Shown piece by piece: positions 24,301 through 28,464 of a stretch of DNA of 44,017 nt; position 1 is the stretch's first letter; the number at the start of each line of letters is the position of its first letter. The DNA lies in the NCBI GenBank assembly GCA_037447605.1, contig CM074823.1, positions 1,235,348 to 1,279,364 of the forward strand, in the 5' to 3' direction. The translations under genes and the position numbers were made by a program. The stretch comes from Zygnema circumcarinatum (lineage: Eukaryota; Streptophyta; Zygnematophyceae; Zygnematales; Zygnemataceae). Below the pieces are notes generated by a model that was not told the origin of the DNA, did no database searches, and worked only from the letters and a program-made list of their open reading frames with translations.

Positions 24301-26885
24301 ATACAGCTTCATCCTGCATCAAAAAGGAATATTTCTTTAGTGAAAAATGATGTCAAAAGAGTATACAGACTTACTGAATGCTTTTGCCCAGTGTTGAACA
24401 GCAAAACGTTCGTTAGGTGTTCATTAGGTTTTAAGATTTTTTAACTCAAAAAAATGATACTTCATCTCCTCTTTCTGCTCCATCCACTGGCGAAAGCCCC
24501 TCAGATACACAGTATTTGAACATGGTCAAGTAAGTAAGTCATGTAGAAGGAGGGGAGAAGGAGGGGTTGGGTTGGAGGGAGGGAGAGAGGAAAGGAAAGG
24601 GAGAGAGAGAGCGTGGGGAGACAGTGGTGCAAACTAGACCCACCTACCATAATGGACTGCTTGAATTTTCAGTGACAACTGAGCTCATTTTGGGGAGAAA
24701 AACAGGTAAGAGAGAGAAAGAGAGAGGAGAGTGAGGAGGGAAATGGAGGAACAGAAACACGAAGAGGTCCGGGCCAGAAATTCCGTTCACCTGAAAATCC
24801 TTCAGCAAAGCAGCCATGTCTTTGGCGCTATATGCTTGTCGGGACAGTTTGCTGTTAGCTGCTTGCTCTGTAGTCCGCAACGGAAAACGGAACAGAGTGG
24901 CATTGTACGGCCTTGCCATGTCACATCCGAATGCTCGGTAGGGCGAGAATTGATCGTAGGCGGAGTCTAGAGCATGTGAAGCTACAAAATCAATTCTCTT
25001 CCCAGGATTAGAGGCCGAAACTCGAGGAAGATATCGACAATGGGGATCGAAGAAAACAATATGTCTGCCTGAAACAAACGAAGGTAGGTCCGATAGATGG
25101 TAGACAGAATTGAATCCGATNNNNNNNNNNNNNNNNNNNNNNNNNNNNNNNNNNNNNNNNNNNNNNNNNNNNNNNNNNNNNNNNNNNNNNNNNNNNNNNN
25201 NNNNNNNNNNNNNNNNNNNNTCAGTTACTACGTATTGCTAGGGAGGGAGGGAGGGAGGGAGGGAGGGAGGGAGGGAGGAAGGGAGGGAGGGAGGGAGGGA
25301 GGGAGGGAGGGAGGGAGGGAGGGAGGGAGGAGGAGGAGGAGAGATTGTGGTCGTTATCACTGCCTCCCCTATCTCCCGCCATAGATATGCTCATCTTAAC
25401 AATTGAACTTCACTCAAAAAAACTGTCGATTATCCTTCAATTCAGATGCCTTACCCAAAACGCCCAGTTTTCCATGCTTGTCCTCGTTTCTTGCTGTCCC
25501 CAACCCGTGATATGCTTTCAAAATCCTCTTCTGTAAAAACAGCATTATTGTGAACCAATAAGGAGGGGCCCTGGAATTGAGCCAGTGGGGGATGCGCCAG
25601 TGACTGCGTCCCATGTGTCCGCTGATCCAAGCAGAAAGCAACCTACAGATTGAACATTACGGACCATTAGAACATCAAAAAATAAGGAAGAAAAAGGGGA
25701 CAAGGCATATTTGCGGCTGTGCACATAAGCAATTTTAATTATATGATGGAAACTTTGTGTGAAAGGAACATTGCCATAAGAAACTATTGTGACACAACGA
25801 AAAGTGTCGACCAACCAACCCTCTCCTGTCCCTCCCTCCCTCCCATCCCCTCTCATCCCCTCCCTCCCTCCCTCCTTCCCTCCTCCCTCCTCCCTCCTTC
25901 CTCCTCCCTCCCTCCCTCCTCCCACCCTCCCTCCCTCCTCCCTCCCTCCCTCCATCCTCCCTCTCTCCCCTCTCCTCCCTCCTCCCTCCTCCCTCCCCTC
26001 CATTCCCAAACTCTTCCTCTCTTCGTGAGCCATTTCCAACCTCGCCCCCTCCCAGTTCTGACAGCTGTCCTCCCCCTCCCTCTCTCCCTCTCTCCCTCCC
26101 TCCCCCCCTCCCAAACTCTCCCTCTCAACGTGAGCCACCTCCAACCTCGCCCCCTCCCAGTTCTGACAGTTGTCCCCCCCTTCACTCTCTTCCTCTCTCC
26201 CTCCCTCCCTCCCCCCCCTCCCAAACTCTCCCTCTCTTCGTGAGCCATCTCCAAACTTGCCCCCTCATAGTTCTGCCAGCTGTCCTCCCCCTCCCTCTCC
26301 CTCCTCTCCCTCCCCCTCCCTCCTTCCCTTCCTCCCTCCCTCCCTCCCACCCTCCCCCGCTTCCAAATTCTCCCTCTCTTCGTAAGTCCCTCTTTCCCTC
26401 AATCTCTCCCACTCGTCGTAAGCCATCTCCAACCTCGCCCCCTCCCAGTTCTGCCAGCTGTCCTCCCCCTCCCACTTTCCCTCCCTCCCAAACTCTCTCA
26501 CGCTTCGTAAGCCATCTCCAAACTCGCCCCCTCCCAGTTCTGCCAGACAGCTGTCCTCCACCATCCCTCTCCTTCCTTCAATTTTCGTTCTATCGCCGTT
26601 TTCTTTCACCCTCATTCCCTCCCTATTAAAAGCATCTTCTGCATCCATCTATCCATCAAAATAAAACACTAATTCCCATTCTGGACCGCCACGCGTGCTC
26701 TCCTACCCTCCCTGCTTTCTCACCTTCGTGGCCCGAGCATCGTCCGCGTTCTGGATGAGCTCCTTCAAGATGGTGGGGCCCTCCGGGTAGTTCGCAAGCA
26801 CCTCGCGGATCCTCTGCGTCAAGTCCACCTTCTGACCAAAGTCTTCTCCAAACGCATCTGCATCCCATCCTGTGTCCTCCGCCAT
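1..26885 (-). CDS. Giant sacsin-like chaperone gene, 22 exons resolved, 3' end outside window
   Basis: Minus-strand gene read from ATG at 26885 through 22 exons to 177; it continues past base 1. Exons: 26885-26724, 25642-25455, about 25121-24791, 24313-23834, 23552-22646, 22110-20165, 19831-16252, 15912-15567, 15105-13457, 13077-12787, 12249-11977, 11700-11462, 10751-10471, 9928-8863, 8178-7588, 7022-5961, 5546-5109, 4581-3968, 3757-3541, 2355-2223, 1271-970, 425-177. All visible junctions are GT-AG and all phases agree, giving 5,115 codons. Sacsins are very large proteins with repeated HSP90-like ATP-binding modules and co-chaperone roles. Repeat 1 (about residues 15-150) has ELIQNADDA and GRFG.GFNSVYH; repeat 2 (about 1600-1770) has [10 protein letters not shown] and [12 protein letters not shown]; repeat 3 (about 3260-3420) is degenerate. 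The order resembles plant sacsin (Arabidopsis At5g23110, about 4,700 residues, with a C-terminal RING that would lie off-window). Family assignment is very secure; exact junctions are inferred. Confidence 0.95.
177..425 (-). CDS. Sacsin-like gene exon 22 (residues 5033-5115), last in window
   Basis: This exon has no methionine start and is easy to miss. After TTTTTTGCAG it reads [69 protein letters not shown], matching the plant sacsin VPDE..RLVHA..CVYIDS and LRFVHPDLPER blocks. Ends GTGGAG|GTGAG, phase 0, so the gene continues beyond base 1. Confidence 0.9.
480..960. repeat. Mixed purine then pyrimidine tracts in sacsin intron 21
   Basis: Bases 480-590 are GA/GGGA-rich and 680-950 are CT/CCCTCT-rich on the plus strand, so the intron carries purine tracts on both strands. 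Nothing coding seen. Confidence 0.8.
970..1271 (-). CDS. Sacsin-like gene exon 21 (residues 4932-5032)
   Basis: Reads [73 protein letters not shown], among the best-conserved plant sacsin text in the window. Acceptor CTCCCCAG, donor ACG|GTGAGT, phase 0 out. Confidence 0.93.
1272..1785. repeat. GGAGGGGA array in sacsin intron 20
   Basis: Purine-only plus strand with near-perfect ggaggggagga runs at 1420-1555. G-runs every 4-6 bases make the plus strand a G-quadruplex candidate. Starts just upstream of the exon 21 acceptor. Confidence 0.9.
1880..2135. repeat. GAGGGA hexamer array in sacsin intron 20
   Basis: About 40 units of gagggaga-type hexamer, interrupted by two GGAG shifts and a few GTGGGA variants near 2095-2110. 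Confidence 0.95.
2223..2355 (-). CDS. Sacsin-like gene exon 20 (residues 4888-4931)
   Basis: Short exon after [43 protein letters not shown]. Plant sacsins have the similar GRNCGEDTLAHWP and VLKYLD.IW. Ends AGTG|GTAAGT, phase 1. It sits as an island between two large repeat arrays. Confidence 0.9.
2461..3535. repeat. CCCTCT/CT-rich array filling sacsin intron 19
   Basis: Over 1 kb of pyrimidine on the plus strand: irregular CT-rich DNA at 2461-3000, then CCCTCT hexamers at 3000-3535 running up to the exon 19 donor. On the sense strand it is polypurine. Confidence 0.93.
3541..3757 (-). CDS. Sacsin-like gene exon 19 (residues 4815-4887)
   Basis: Begins [12 protein letters not shown] after ATTTACAG, then [21 protein letters not shown] and [11 protein letters not shown], all typical late-region sacsin text. 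GC-rich compared with neighbours. Donor CTGCAG|GTAGG abuts a CCCTCT array more than 500 bases long. Phase 0 out. Confidence 0.9.
3968..4581 (-). CDS. Sacsin-like gene exon 18 (residues 4611-4814)
   Basis: Reads [22 protein letters not shown], then [38 protein letters not shown] and a Gly/Val-rich insertion (about 4060-4180) before [13 protein letters not shown]. The conserved flanks match sacsin closely; the insertion is repeat-derived. Ends TTCG|GTGAG, phase 2. Confidence 0.92.
4797..4975. repeat. CT and CCCT arrays in sacsin intron 17
   Basis: (CT)n at 4801-4830 and (CCCT)n at 4850-4900 with flanking CT-rich sequence. The rest of the intron is AT-rich with A and T runs. Confidence 0.9.
5109..5546 (-). 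CDS. Sacsin-like gene exon 17 (residues 4465-4610)
   Basis: Acceptor GAGAGCAG at 5547 follows a long T run. The frame begins [13 protein letters not shown], passes through a Ser/Pro/Leu stretch from an embedded CCCTCT repeat, then [30 protein letters not shown] and DATCLQHRG, the counterpart of the [11 protein letters not shown]-type block of exon 7. Ends CTTCTG|GTAAGT. This is the only exon whose embedded repeat is pyrimidine on the sense strand. Confidence 0.83.
5801..5887. repeat. CT/CCCT microsatellite in sacsin intron 16
   Basis: (CT)n, (CCCT)n and (CT)n blocks in series. The rest of the intron (5547-5800, 5888-5960) is AT-rich and holds no coding signal. Confidence 0.92.
5961..7022 (-). 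CDS. Sacsin-like gene exon 16 (residues 4111-4464)
   Basis: Begins [51 protein letters not shown] and [12 protein letters not shown], paralogous to WLKLFWQYI and WPLLPIEG of exon 6. A Gly/Arg/Glu/Ser block at about 6190-6410 interrupts it. The end reads [11 protein letters not shown] and LSKLQALQ. Phase 0 at both ends. Confidence 0.9.
7028..7390. repeat. GA/GGGA purine tract in sacsin intron 15
   Basis: Continuous GA-rich purine DNA on the plus strand, CT on the sense strand. It begins about six bases from the exon 16 acceptor, so it also forms the acceptor's pyrimidine tract. Confidence 0.92.
7588..8178 (-). CDS. Sacsin-like gene exon 15, mostly low-complexity linker (residues 3914-4110)
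   Basis: Starts [19 protein letters not shown] after TTAACAG, then a long disordered-looking Gly/Arg/Ser/Glu linker ([24 protein letters not shown]) around a short helical stretch [21 protein letters not shown]. The start is family-like; the linker is lineage-specific. 197 codons, phase 0 at both ends. Confidence 0.83.
8460..8858. repeat. GA-rich purine tract in sacsin intron 14
   Basis: GA, GAGGGA and GAAA variants on the plus strand; on the sense strand the CT run follows the exon 14 donor directly. The remainder (8179-8460) is AT-rich and featureless. Confidence 0.9.
8863..9928 (-). CDS. Sacsin-like gene exon 14 (residues 3558-3913)
   Basis: Starts [18 protein letters not shown]; includes [54 protein letters not shown]-like text and [16 protein letters not shown]. 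At least three Arg/Glu insertions (about 9205-9270, 9420-9450, 9600-9655) are in-frame purine tracts on the sense strand. Ends ACACAG|GTATG, phase 0; reading through the donor stays open for about 140 codons of Leu/Ser repeat. Confidence 0.9.
10010..10466. repeat. GA microsatellite in sacsin intron 13
   Basis: Long (GA)n with AAAGA and GGGA variants, adjoining the exon 13 donor. On the sense strand it is a CT run of over 400 bases. Confidence 0.93.
10471..10751 (-). CDS. Sacsin-like gene exon 13 (residues 3465-3557)
   Basis: Begins [21 protein letters not shown] after TTTTTGCAG, with the downstream part of repeat 3 ending [11 protein letters not shown]. It sits between two tract-filled introns; the donor GATAG|GTAGGCCTAC is followed directly by a long CT run on the sense strand. 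Phase 2 out. Confidence 0.85.
10803..11255. repeat. CT-rich tract in sacsin intron 12
   Basis: CT, CCCTCT and CCTCC pyrimidine DNA on the plus strand, polypurine on the sense strand. The flank at 11256-11461 is ordinary sequence with no coding signal. Confidence 0.88.
11462..11700 (-). CDS. Sacsin-like gene exon 12 (residues 3385-3464)
   Basis: Reads [31 protein letters not shown] and [13 protein letters not shown], counterparts of [19 protein letters not shown] and ALLFLRNV in repeat 2, confirming the third copy. Phase 1 in, phase 0 out. Flanking intron 11 has no GA/CT tract. Confidence 0.9.
11977..12249 (-). CDS. Sacsin-like gene exon 11, repeat 3 (residues 3294-3384)
   Basis: Acceptor GAACAG at 12250. 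Reads [50 protein letters not shown], the counterparts of [20 protein letters not shown] and VIFDPHA in repeat 2. LGSYHVTD replaces [10 protein letters not shown], so the glycine lid is altered too. An alternative acceptor at 12239 would break the frame. Confidence 0.87.
12275..12610. repeat. (GA)n and GGGA tracts in sacsin intron 10
   Basis: Near-perfect (GA)n at 12288-12402, then GGGGAA/GGGA-rich purines at 12448-12605. 12611-12786 is unique sequence without an exon signal. Confidence 0.92.
12787..13077 (-). CDS. Sacsin-like gene exon 10, start of degenerate repeat 3 (residues 3197-3293)
   Basis: Reads [20 protein letters not shown] and [12 protein letters not shown], paralogous to the text before repeat 2, then DLLEVADCS where repeats 1 and 2 have ELIQNADDA. 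The Asn and paired acidic residues of the N-box are missing. [17 protein letters not shown] follows. Ends TTGG|GTGAG, phase 1. Confidence 0.9.
13258..13438. repeat. GAGGGA/GGGA tract in sacsin intron 9
   Basis: Purine tract on the plus strand beside the exon 9 donor, CT on the sense strand. Confidence 0.9.
13457..15105 (-). CDS. Sacsin-like gene exon 9 (residues 2647-3196)
   Basis: Starts [20 protein letters not shown], paralogous to [15 protein letters not shown] in exon 6; then [52 protein letters not shown] and [14 protein letters not shown]. An acidic/basic low-complexity region (about 14070-14280: [17 protein letters not shown]) and a Gly/Arg stretch look like repeat-derived insertions. 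Ends CCAG|GTATG, phase 1. Confidence 0.92.
15340..15553. repeat. Degenerate TTAGT/CCTTATTAG repeats in sacsin intron 8
   Basis: AT-rich intron 8 (15106-15566) lacks GA/CT tracts. Instead it has repeated ttattag, tagttcctta and ttagtcac words with irregular spacing, including attagttcctcaatagttccttattaatcac near the 3' end on the plus strand. No coding signal seen. Confidence 0.7.
15567..15912 (-). CDS. Sacsin-like gene exon 8 (residues 2532-2646)
   Basis: After acceptor CTGCAG it reads [28 protein letters not shown], paralogous to the exon 6 block [13 protein letters not shown], then [16 protein letters not shown] and [12 protein letters not shown]. Phase 1 in, phase 2 out. The preceding intron is in frame and stop-free. 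Confidence 0.92.
15913..16251 (-). other. Sacsin intron 7: in-frame, stop-free intron (possible exitron)
   Basis: 339 bases, a multiple of three, with no in-frame stop when read through from exon 7 into exon 8. Retention would add 113 residues dominated by Leu/Pro and Ser/Leu repeats between TIPG and GGRRFVDL. Family alignment favours removal. GT-AG ends are present. Confidence 0.75.
16009..16140. repeat. 12-bp tandem repeat GAGGGAGGGGTA inside intron 7
   Basis: About ten copies of a 12-base unit (gagggaggggta with a few substitutions) adjoin a plain GAGGGA array at 15947-16008. The 12-mer looks like a hexamer dimer with point changes that was then amplified. Confidence 0.9.
16252..19831 (-). 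CDS. Sacsin-like gene exon 7, second sacsin repeat (residues 1339-2531)
   Basis: Largest exon (3,580 bases). It starts [12 protein letters not shown], then holds a Gly-rich insertion (about 19190-19350) between YNDAPWLAS and RFVHSKIS. The intact repeat 2 follows: [67 protein letters not shown], then [12 protein letters not shown] and [20 protein letters not shown]. The end matches exon 6 text ([13 protein letters not shown]). Ends CCAG|GTGAG, phase 1. Confidence 0.95.
20000..20152. repeat. GA tract in sacsin intron 6
   Basis: GA-rich purine DNA adjoining the exon 6 donor. The flank at 19840-19950 has A-rich runs and a ttagggtttcat telobox-like word. Confidence 0.85.
20165..22110 (-). CDS. 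Sacsin-like gene exon 6 (residues 690-1338)
   Basis: Second-largest exon, covering the inter-repeat segment: [95 protein letters not shown] and [17 protein letters not shown]. These recur in diverged form in exons 7-9, so the whole segment is an internal duplication. A (GlySer)n run near 21760-21800 comes from a CCACTA repeat. Ends TTGCAG|GTAAAA, phase 0. Confidence 0.93.
22325..22632. repeat. GA/GGGA tract in sacsin intron 5
   Basis: Purine tract on the plus strand ending about 14 bases from the exon 5 donor; CT-rich on the sense strand. Confidence 0.88.
22646..23552 (-). CDS. Sacsin-like gene exon 5 (residues 388-689)
   Basis: Carries the hallmark [35 protein letters not shown] block and [18 protein letters not shown] Gly-rich insertion ([12 protein letters not shown]) interrupts the text before RWISPPSAL. 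The same hallmark recurs in exon 7, showing that the sacsin repeat is duplicated. Ends ACAG|GTAGG, phase 1. Confidence 0.93.
23700..23780. repeat. (CCCT)n in sacsin intron 4
   Basis: Short CCCT array, one of the smaller tracts, with purine on the sense strand. Confidence 0.9.
23834..24313 (-). CDS. Sacsin-like gene exon 4 (residues 228-387)
   Basis: Starts [21 protein letters not shown] after acceptor GATGCAG, continuing the region after the repeat 1 ATPase fold where family members have ALLFLRNV-like text. Later residues include a Gly/Ser-rich stretch ([10 protein letters not shown]) and PWASTAARI. Ends CGG|GTGAG, phase 0. Confidence 0.88.
24541..24740. repeat. GA/GGGA patches in sacsin intron 3
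   Basis: Two purine patches (24545-24620, 24705-24745) within otherwise unique intron sequence. Confidence 0.75.
24791..25121 (-). CDS. Sacsin-like gene exon 3 (residues 117-227), 5' edge in assembly gap
   Basis: Reads [18 protein letters not shown], then a conserved FFDPH block, [20 protein letters not shown] and a helix ending LLKDFQ. The visible exon begins at the first base beside the run of N (25120). Phase and family alignment require only one further exonic base, so the gap probably starts at the acceptor. Ends CAG|GTGAA, phase 0. Confidence 0.85.
25121..25220. other. Assembly gap (100 N)
   Basis: Exactly 100 N, the usual placeholder for a gap of unknown size. It begins at the edge of sacsin exon 3 and ends just before a GGGA tract in intron 2, so the true missing sequence is probably repeat-rich intron. 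Confidence 0.98.
25240..25343. repeat. (GGGA)n beside the assembly gap, sacsin intron 2
   Basis: About 25 GGGA/GGGAGG units with one GGAA interruption, then GGA repeats. The gap starts within 20 bases, so this tract probably caused the assembly break. Confidence 0.95.
25455..25642 (-). CDS. Sacsin-like gene exon 2 (residues 55-116)
   Basis: Continues the repeat 1 ATPase fold: [37 protein letters not shown], and GRFG at the end. It joins exon 1 exactly at the conserved ATK|VAF boundary. Donor is TTTTGG|GTAAG, phase 2, so the next exon must supply one base to finish a Gly codon. Confidence 0.9.
25825..26590. repeat. CCCT-rich tandem minisatellite in sacsin intron 1
   Basis: At least five copies of a unit with a unique core (cccaaactct, cttcgtgagccatctccaac, ctcgccccctcccagttctg, acagctgtcctcc) separated by CCCTCT/CCCT filler. 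Cores start near 26005, 26109, 26219, 26400 and 26487, so spacing is irregular at about 90-180 bases. Preceded by plain CCCT/TCCC DNA. Confidence 0.85.
26724..26885 (-). CDS. Sacsin-like gene exon 1 (residues 1-54)
   Basis: Contains the ATG and the start of sacsin repeat 1: [16 protein letters not shown], then the ATP-site N-box ELIQNADDA. The first ATG sits directly before the conserved block, as in plant sacsins, so the N-terminus looks complete. The residue after NADDA is Arg where most family members have Gly. Donor is AAG|GTGAG, phase 0. Confidence 0.92.
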
Positions 26886-26887
26886 CA

Positions 26888-27372
26888 CCCCCCCCCTTCT
26901 GTCTCTCCCTCCCTCTCCTTCCCTCCCCCTCTCTCCCTCACCCTCTCCCTCTCTCCCTCACCCTCTCCCTCTCTCTTCCTCTCTCTCCCCCACTCTCCCT
27001 CTCTCTCGCTCTCCCTCTCTCCCTCACCCTAACCCTATCTCTCCCTCTCTCTCCCCCACTCTCCCTCTCTCTCGCTATCCCTCTCTCCCTCACCCTCCCC
27101 CTCTCTCTCCCTCTCTCTCCCTCTCCCTCTCTCCCGCTCTCTCCTCCCCCCTTTCCCTCTCTCTGCTCCCCTCTCCCTCTCTTCTTCCCCCTCTCCCTGT
27201 CTCGCACTCCCACTCTCCCTCACCCTCTTCCTCTCTCTCCCTCTCTCTCCCTCTCTCTCTCTCCCTATCTCTCTCCACCTCTCTCCCTCCCACTCTCCCT
27301 CTCCCCCTCTCTCTCCCCCTCTCTCTCTCTCCCCGCCTCTCTCGCCCTCGCTCTCTCCCCCTCTCTCGCCCC
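26888..27372. repeat. Polypurine (sense) leader/promoter tract upstream of sacsin ATG
   Basis: CT, CCCTCT and CTCGC repeats on the plus strand begin three bases upstream of the sacsin ATG, so the sense strand is a GAGAGGGA tract of nearly 500 bases. In plants GA-rich promoter DNA binds BPC-type factors. Whether it is promoter, 5' UTR or both cannot be decided here. Confidence 0.85.
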
Positions 27373-27391
27373 CCTGCAACCCTAAAATTAA

Positions 27392-27402
27392 TCAAACCCT
27401 AA
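27392..27402. promoter_or_regulatory. Telobox-like AAACCCTAAAA upstream of sacsin gene
   Basis: The word aaaccctaaaa, with accctaaaa a few bases before it, matches the plant telobox (AAACCCTAA), commonly found near starts of plant housekeeping genes. Function here is inferred. Confidence 0.45.
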
Positions 27403-27760
27403 AAATTCTGAAATCTCCGCCATATTCTTGACAAATACCCTGAACTCCATTCTCTTTGAAAGCCTTCAGTTCCTGCAAATCTCCTCCAGTTCCTGATCTC
27501 CAGCCCTAAAAGGCTTTTCTCAAACACTAAAAGTTCGAAACTTCTGACAGTTTCCGAAAACCCTGGCGCTCTGCGAACCCTTCCATTCCTTCAAATCCAG
27601 AAAATCCCAAACTTAAATTCTTCCAATTTTTTTTTCAATTTCATTGGCATTCCCCCTCCTGGGCCTACTCCTGCCATAGCAGAGCCCCTCCTGCTCTGGC
27701 CCTGCTGTCTTTCCCAAACTTGCCACTTCCCTAAACTAATCCAACACCAAAGGAAACTCA

Positions 27761-27800
27761 CCACGTGTACAAAAGTGTCCACGTGGCGTGTCCTCATTGG
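27761..27800 (-). promoter_or_regulatory. CCAAT/G-box module copy 1 (perfect ERSE)
   Basis: Read on the minus strand: CCAAT, ten bases, CACGTG, then GACACTTTTG and TACACGTGG. CCAAT-N9-CCACG is a perfect endoplasmic reticulum stress element (NF-Y plus bZIP). A second CACGTG (27762-27767) ends the module. Confidence 0.75.
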
Positions 27801-27888
27801 CGGAAGCCATTTTTTTCCTTCAATTTTTCCTGTTCTCGAGCAGGCCCGAGGGCCTTTTTCCAATTGACAATTTTTTTAATTCTCAGAG

Positions 27889-27928
27889 CCAATAGACGTT
27901 GAACACGTGGACTATTTTGCTTGCGTGG
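27889..27928 (+). promoter_or_regulatory. CCAAT/G-box module copy 2
   Basis: Plus strand: CCAAT, ten bases, CACGTG, GACTATTTTG, CTTGCGTGG. Same order and spacing as copy 1; matches the plant form CCAAT-N10-CACG. Confidence 0.72.
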
Positions 27929-27940
27929 TATGAACGTCGG

Positions 27941-27980
27941 CCAATGGAAATTGAGCACGTGTACAATTTTGCTTGCGTGG
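27941..27980 (+). promoter_or_regulatory. CCAAT/G-box module copy 3
   Basis: Plus strand: CCAAT, ten bases, CACGTG, TACAATTTTG, CTTGCGTGG, 52 bases after copy 2 in the same orientation. Spacer bases differ from copy 2 while the motif bases agree. Confidence 0.72.
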
Positions 27981-28206
27981 CAAATTGCCGTAGCTGGAGT
28001 CGGTCGCAAATGGAGAGAGGGACGTGTCCCGAAACGTTTACATTGGGTTGACCACATAAAGAATCCGTAATTTTTGAAAGAATGACAGTTTTAACTTTCG
28101 TACTTATTTCGAACTGAGTAGCACACATTTCTATCGGCGCCAAGAAACCTCCCATGCTGTCAATCAAGCTCGCACGAGCAATTCACACTTGCGATGACGA
28201 ACAGCG

Positions 28207-28217
28207 ATTGGTCCACG
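28207..28217 (+). promoter_or_regulatory. ERSE-II match ATTGGTCCACG
   Basis: Perfect match to ATTGG-N-CCACG, the second endoplasmic reticulum stress element type known from mammalian promoters. It lies about 230 bases beyond module copy 3. Confidence 0.55.
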
Positions 28218-28261
28218 TCAACAAAATACTATGAAATTCTAAATCAGTTCAAACGGGAATC

Positions 28262-28266
28262 GAGAA

Positions 28267-28298
<32 letters not shown>

Positions 28299-28308
28299 GG
28301 AAAATGGA

Positions 28309-28351
<43 letters not shown>

Positions 28352-28352
28352 G

Positions 28353-28394
<42 letters not shown>

Positions 28395-28420
28395 CCGAAA
28401 ACTGGAAACTAGAAACCGGG
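28262..28420. repeat. Heptamer tandem repeat GGAAACT
   Basis: About 22 copies of ggaaact with minor variants (ggaaaac, ggaaacc, ggaagct). It gives a spurious Leu-Glu-Thr-Gly-Asn-Trp-Lys frame. Not a telomere repeat. Confidence 0.93.
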
Positions 28421-28464
28421 CGGACTTGAAAAACCAATTCGACTAAGTTTCAGGGAGCAATGGT

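Noticed and set aside
25545-26644. Minus-strand frames with a repeated [18 protein letters not shown]-like motif
   Set aside because: They lie in sacsin intron 1 and follow the minisatellite core. Exons 1 and 2 join perfectly without them.
28194-28412. 72-codon frame of Leu-Glu-Thr-Gly-Asn-Trp-Lys repeats
   Set aside because: Product of the GGAAACT heptamer array with no flanking exon signals.
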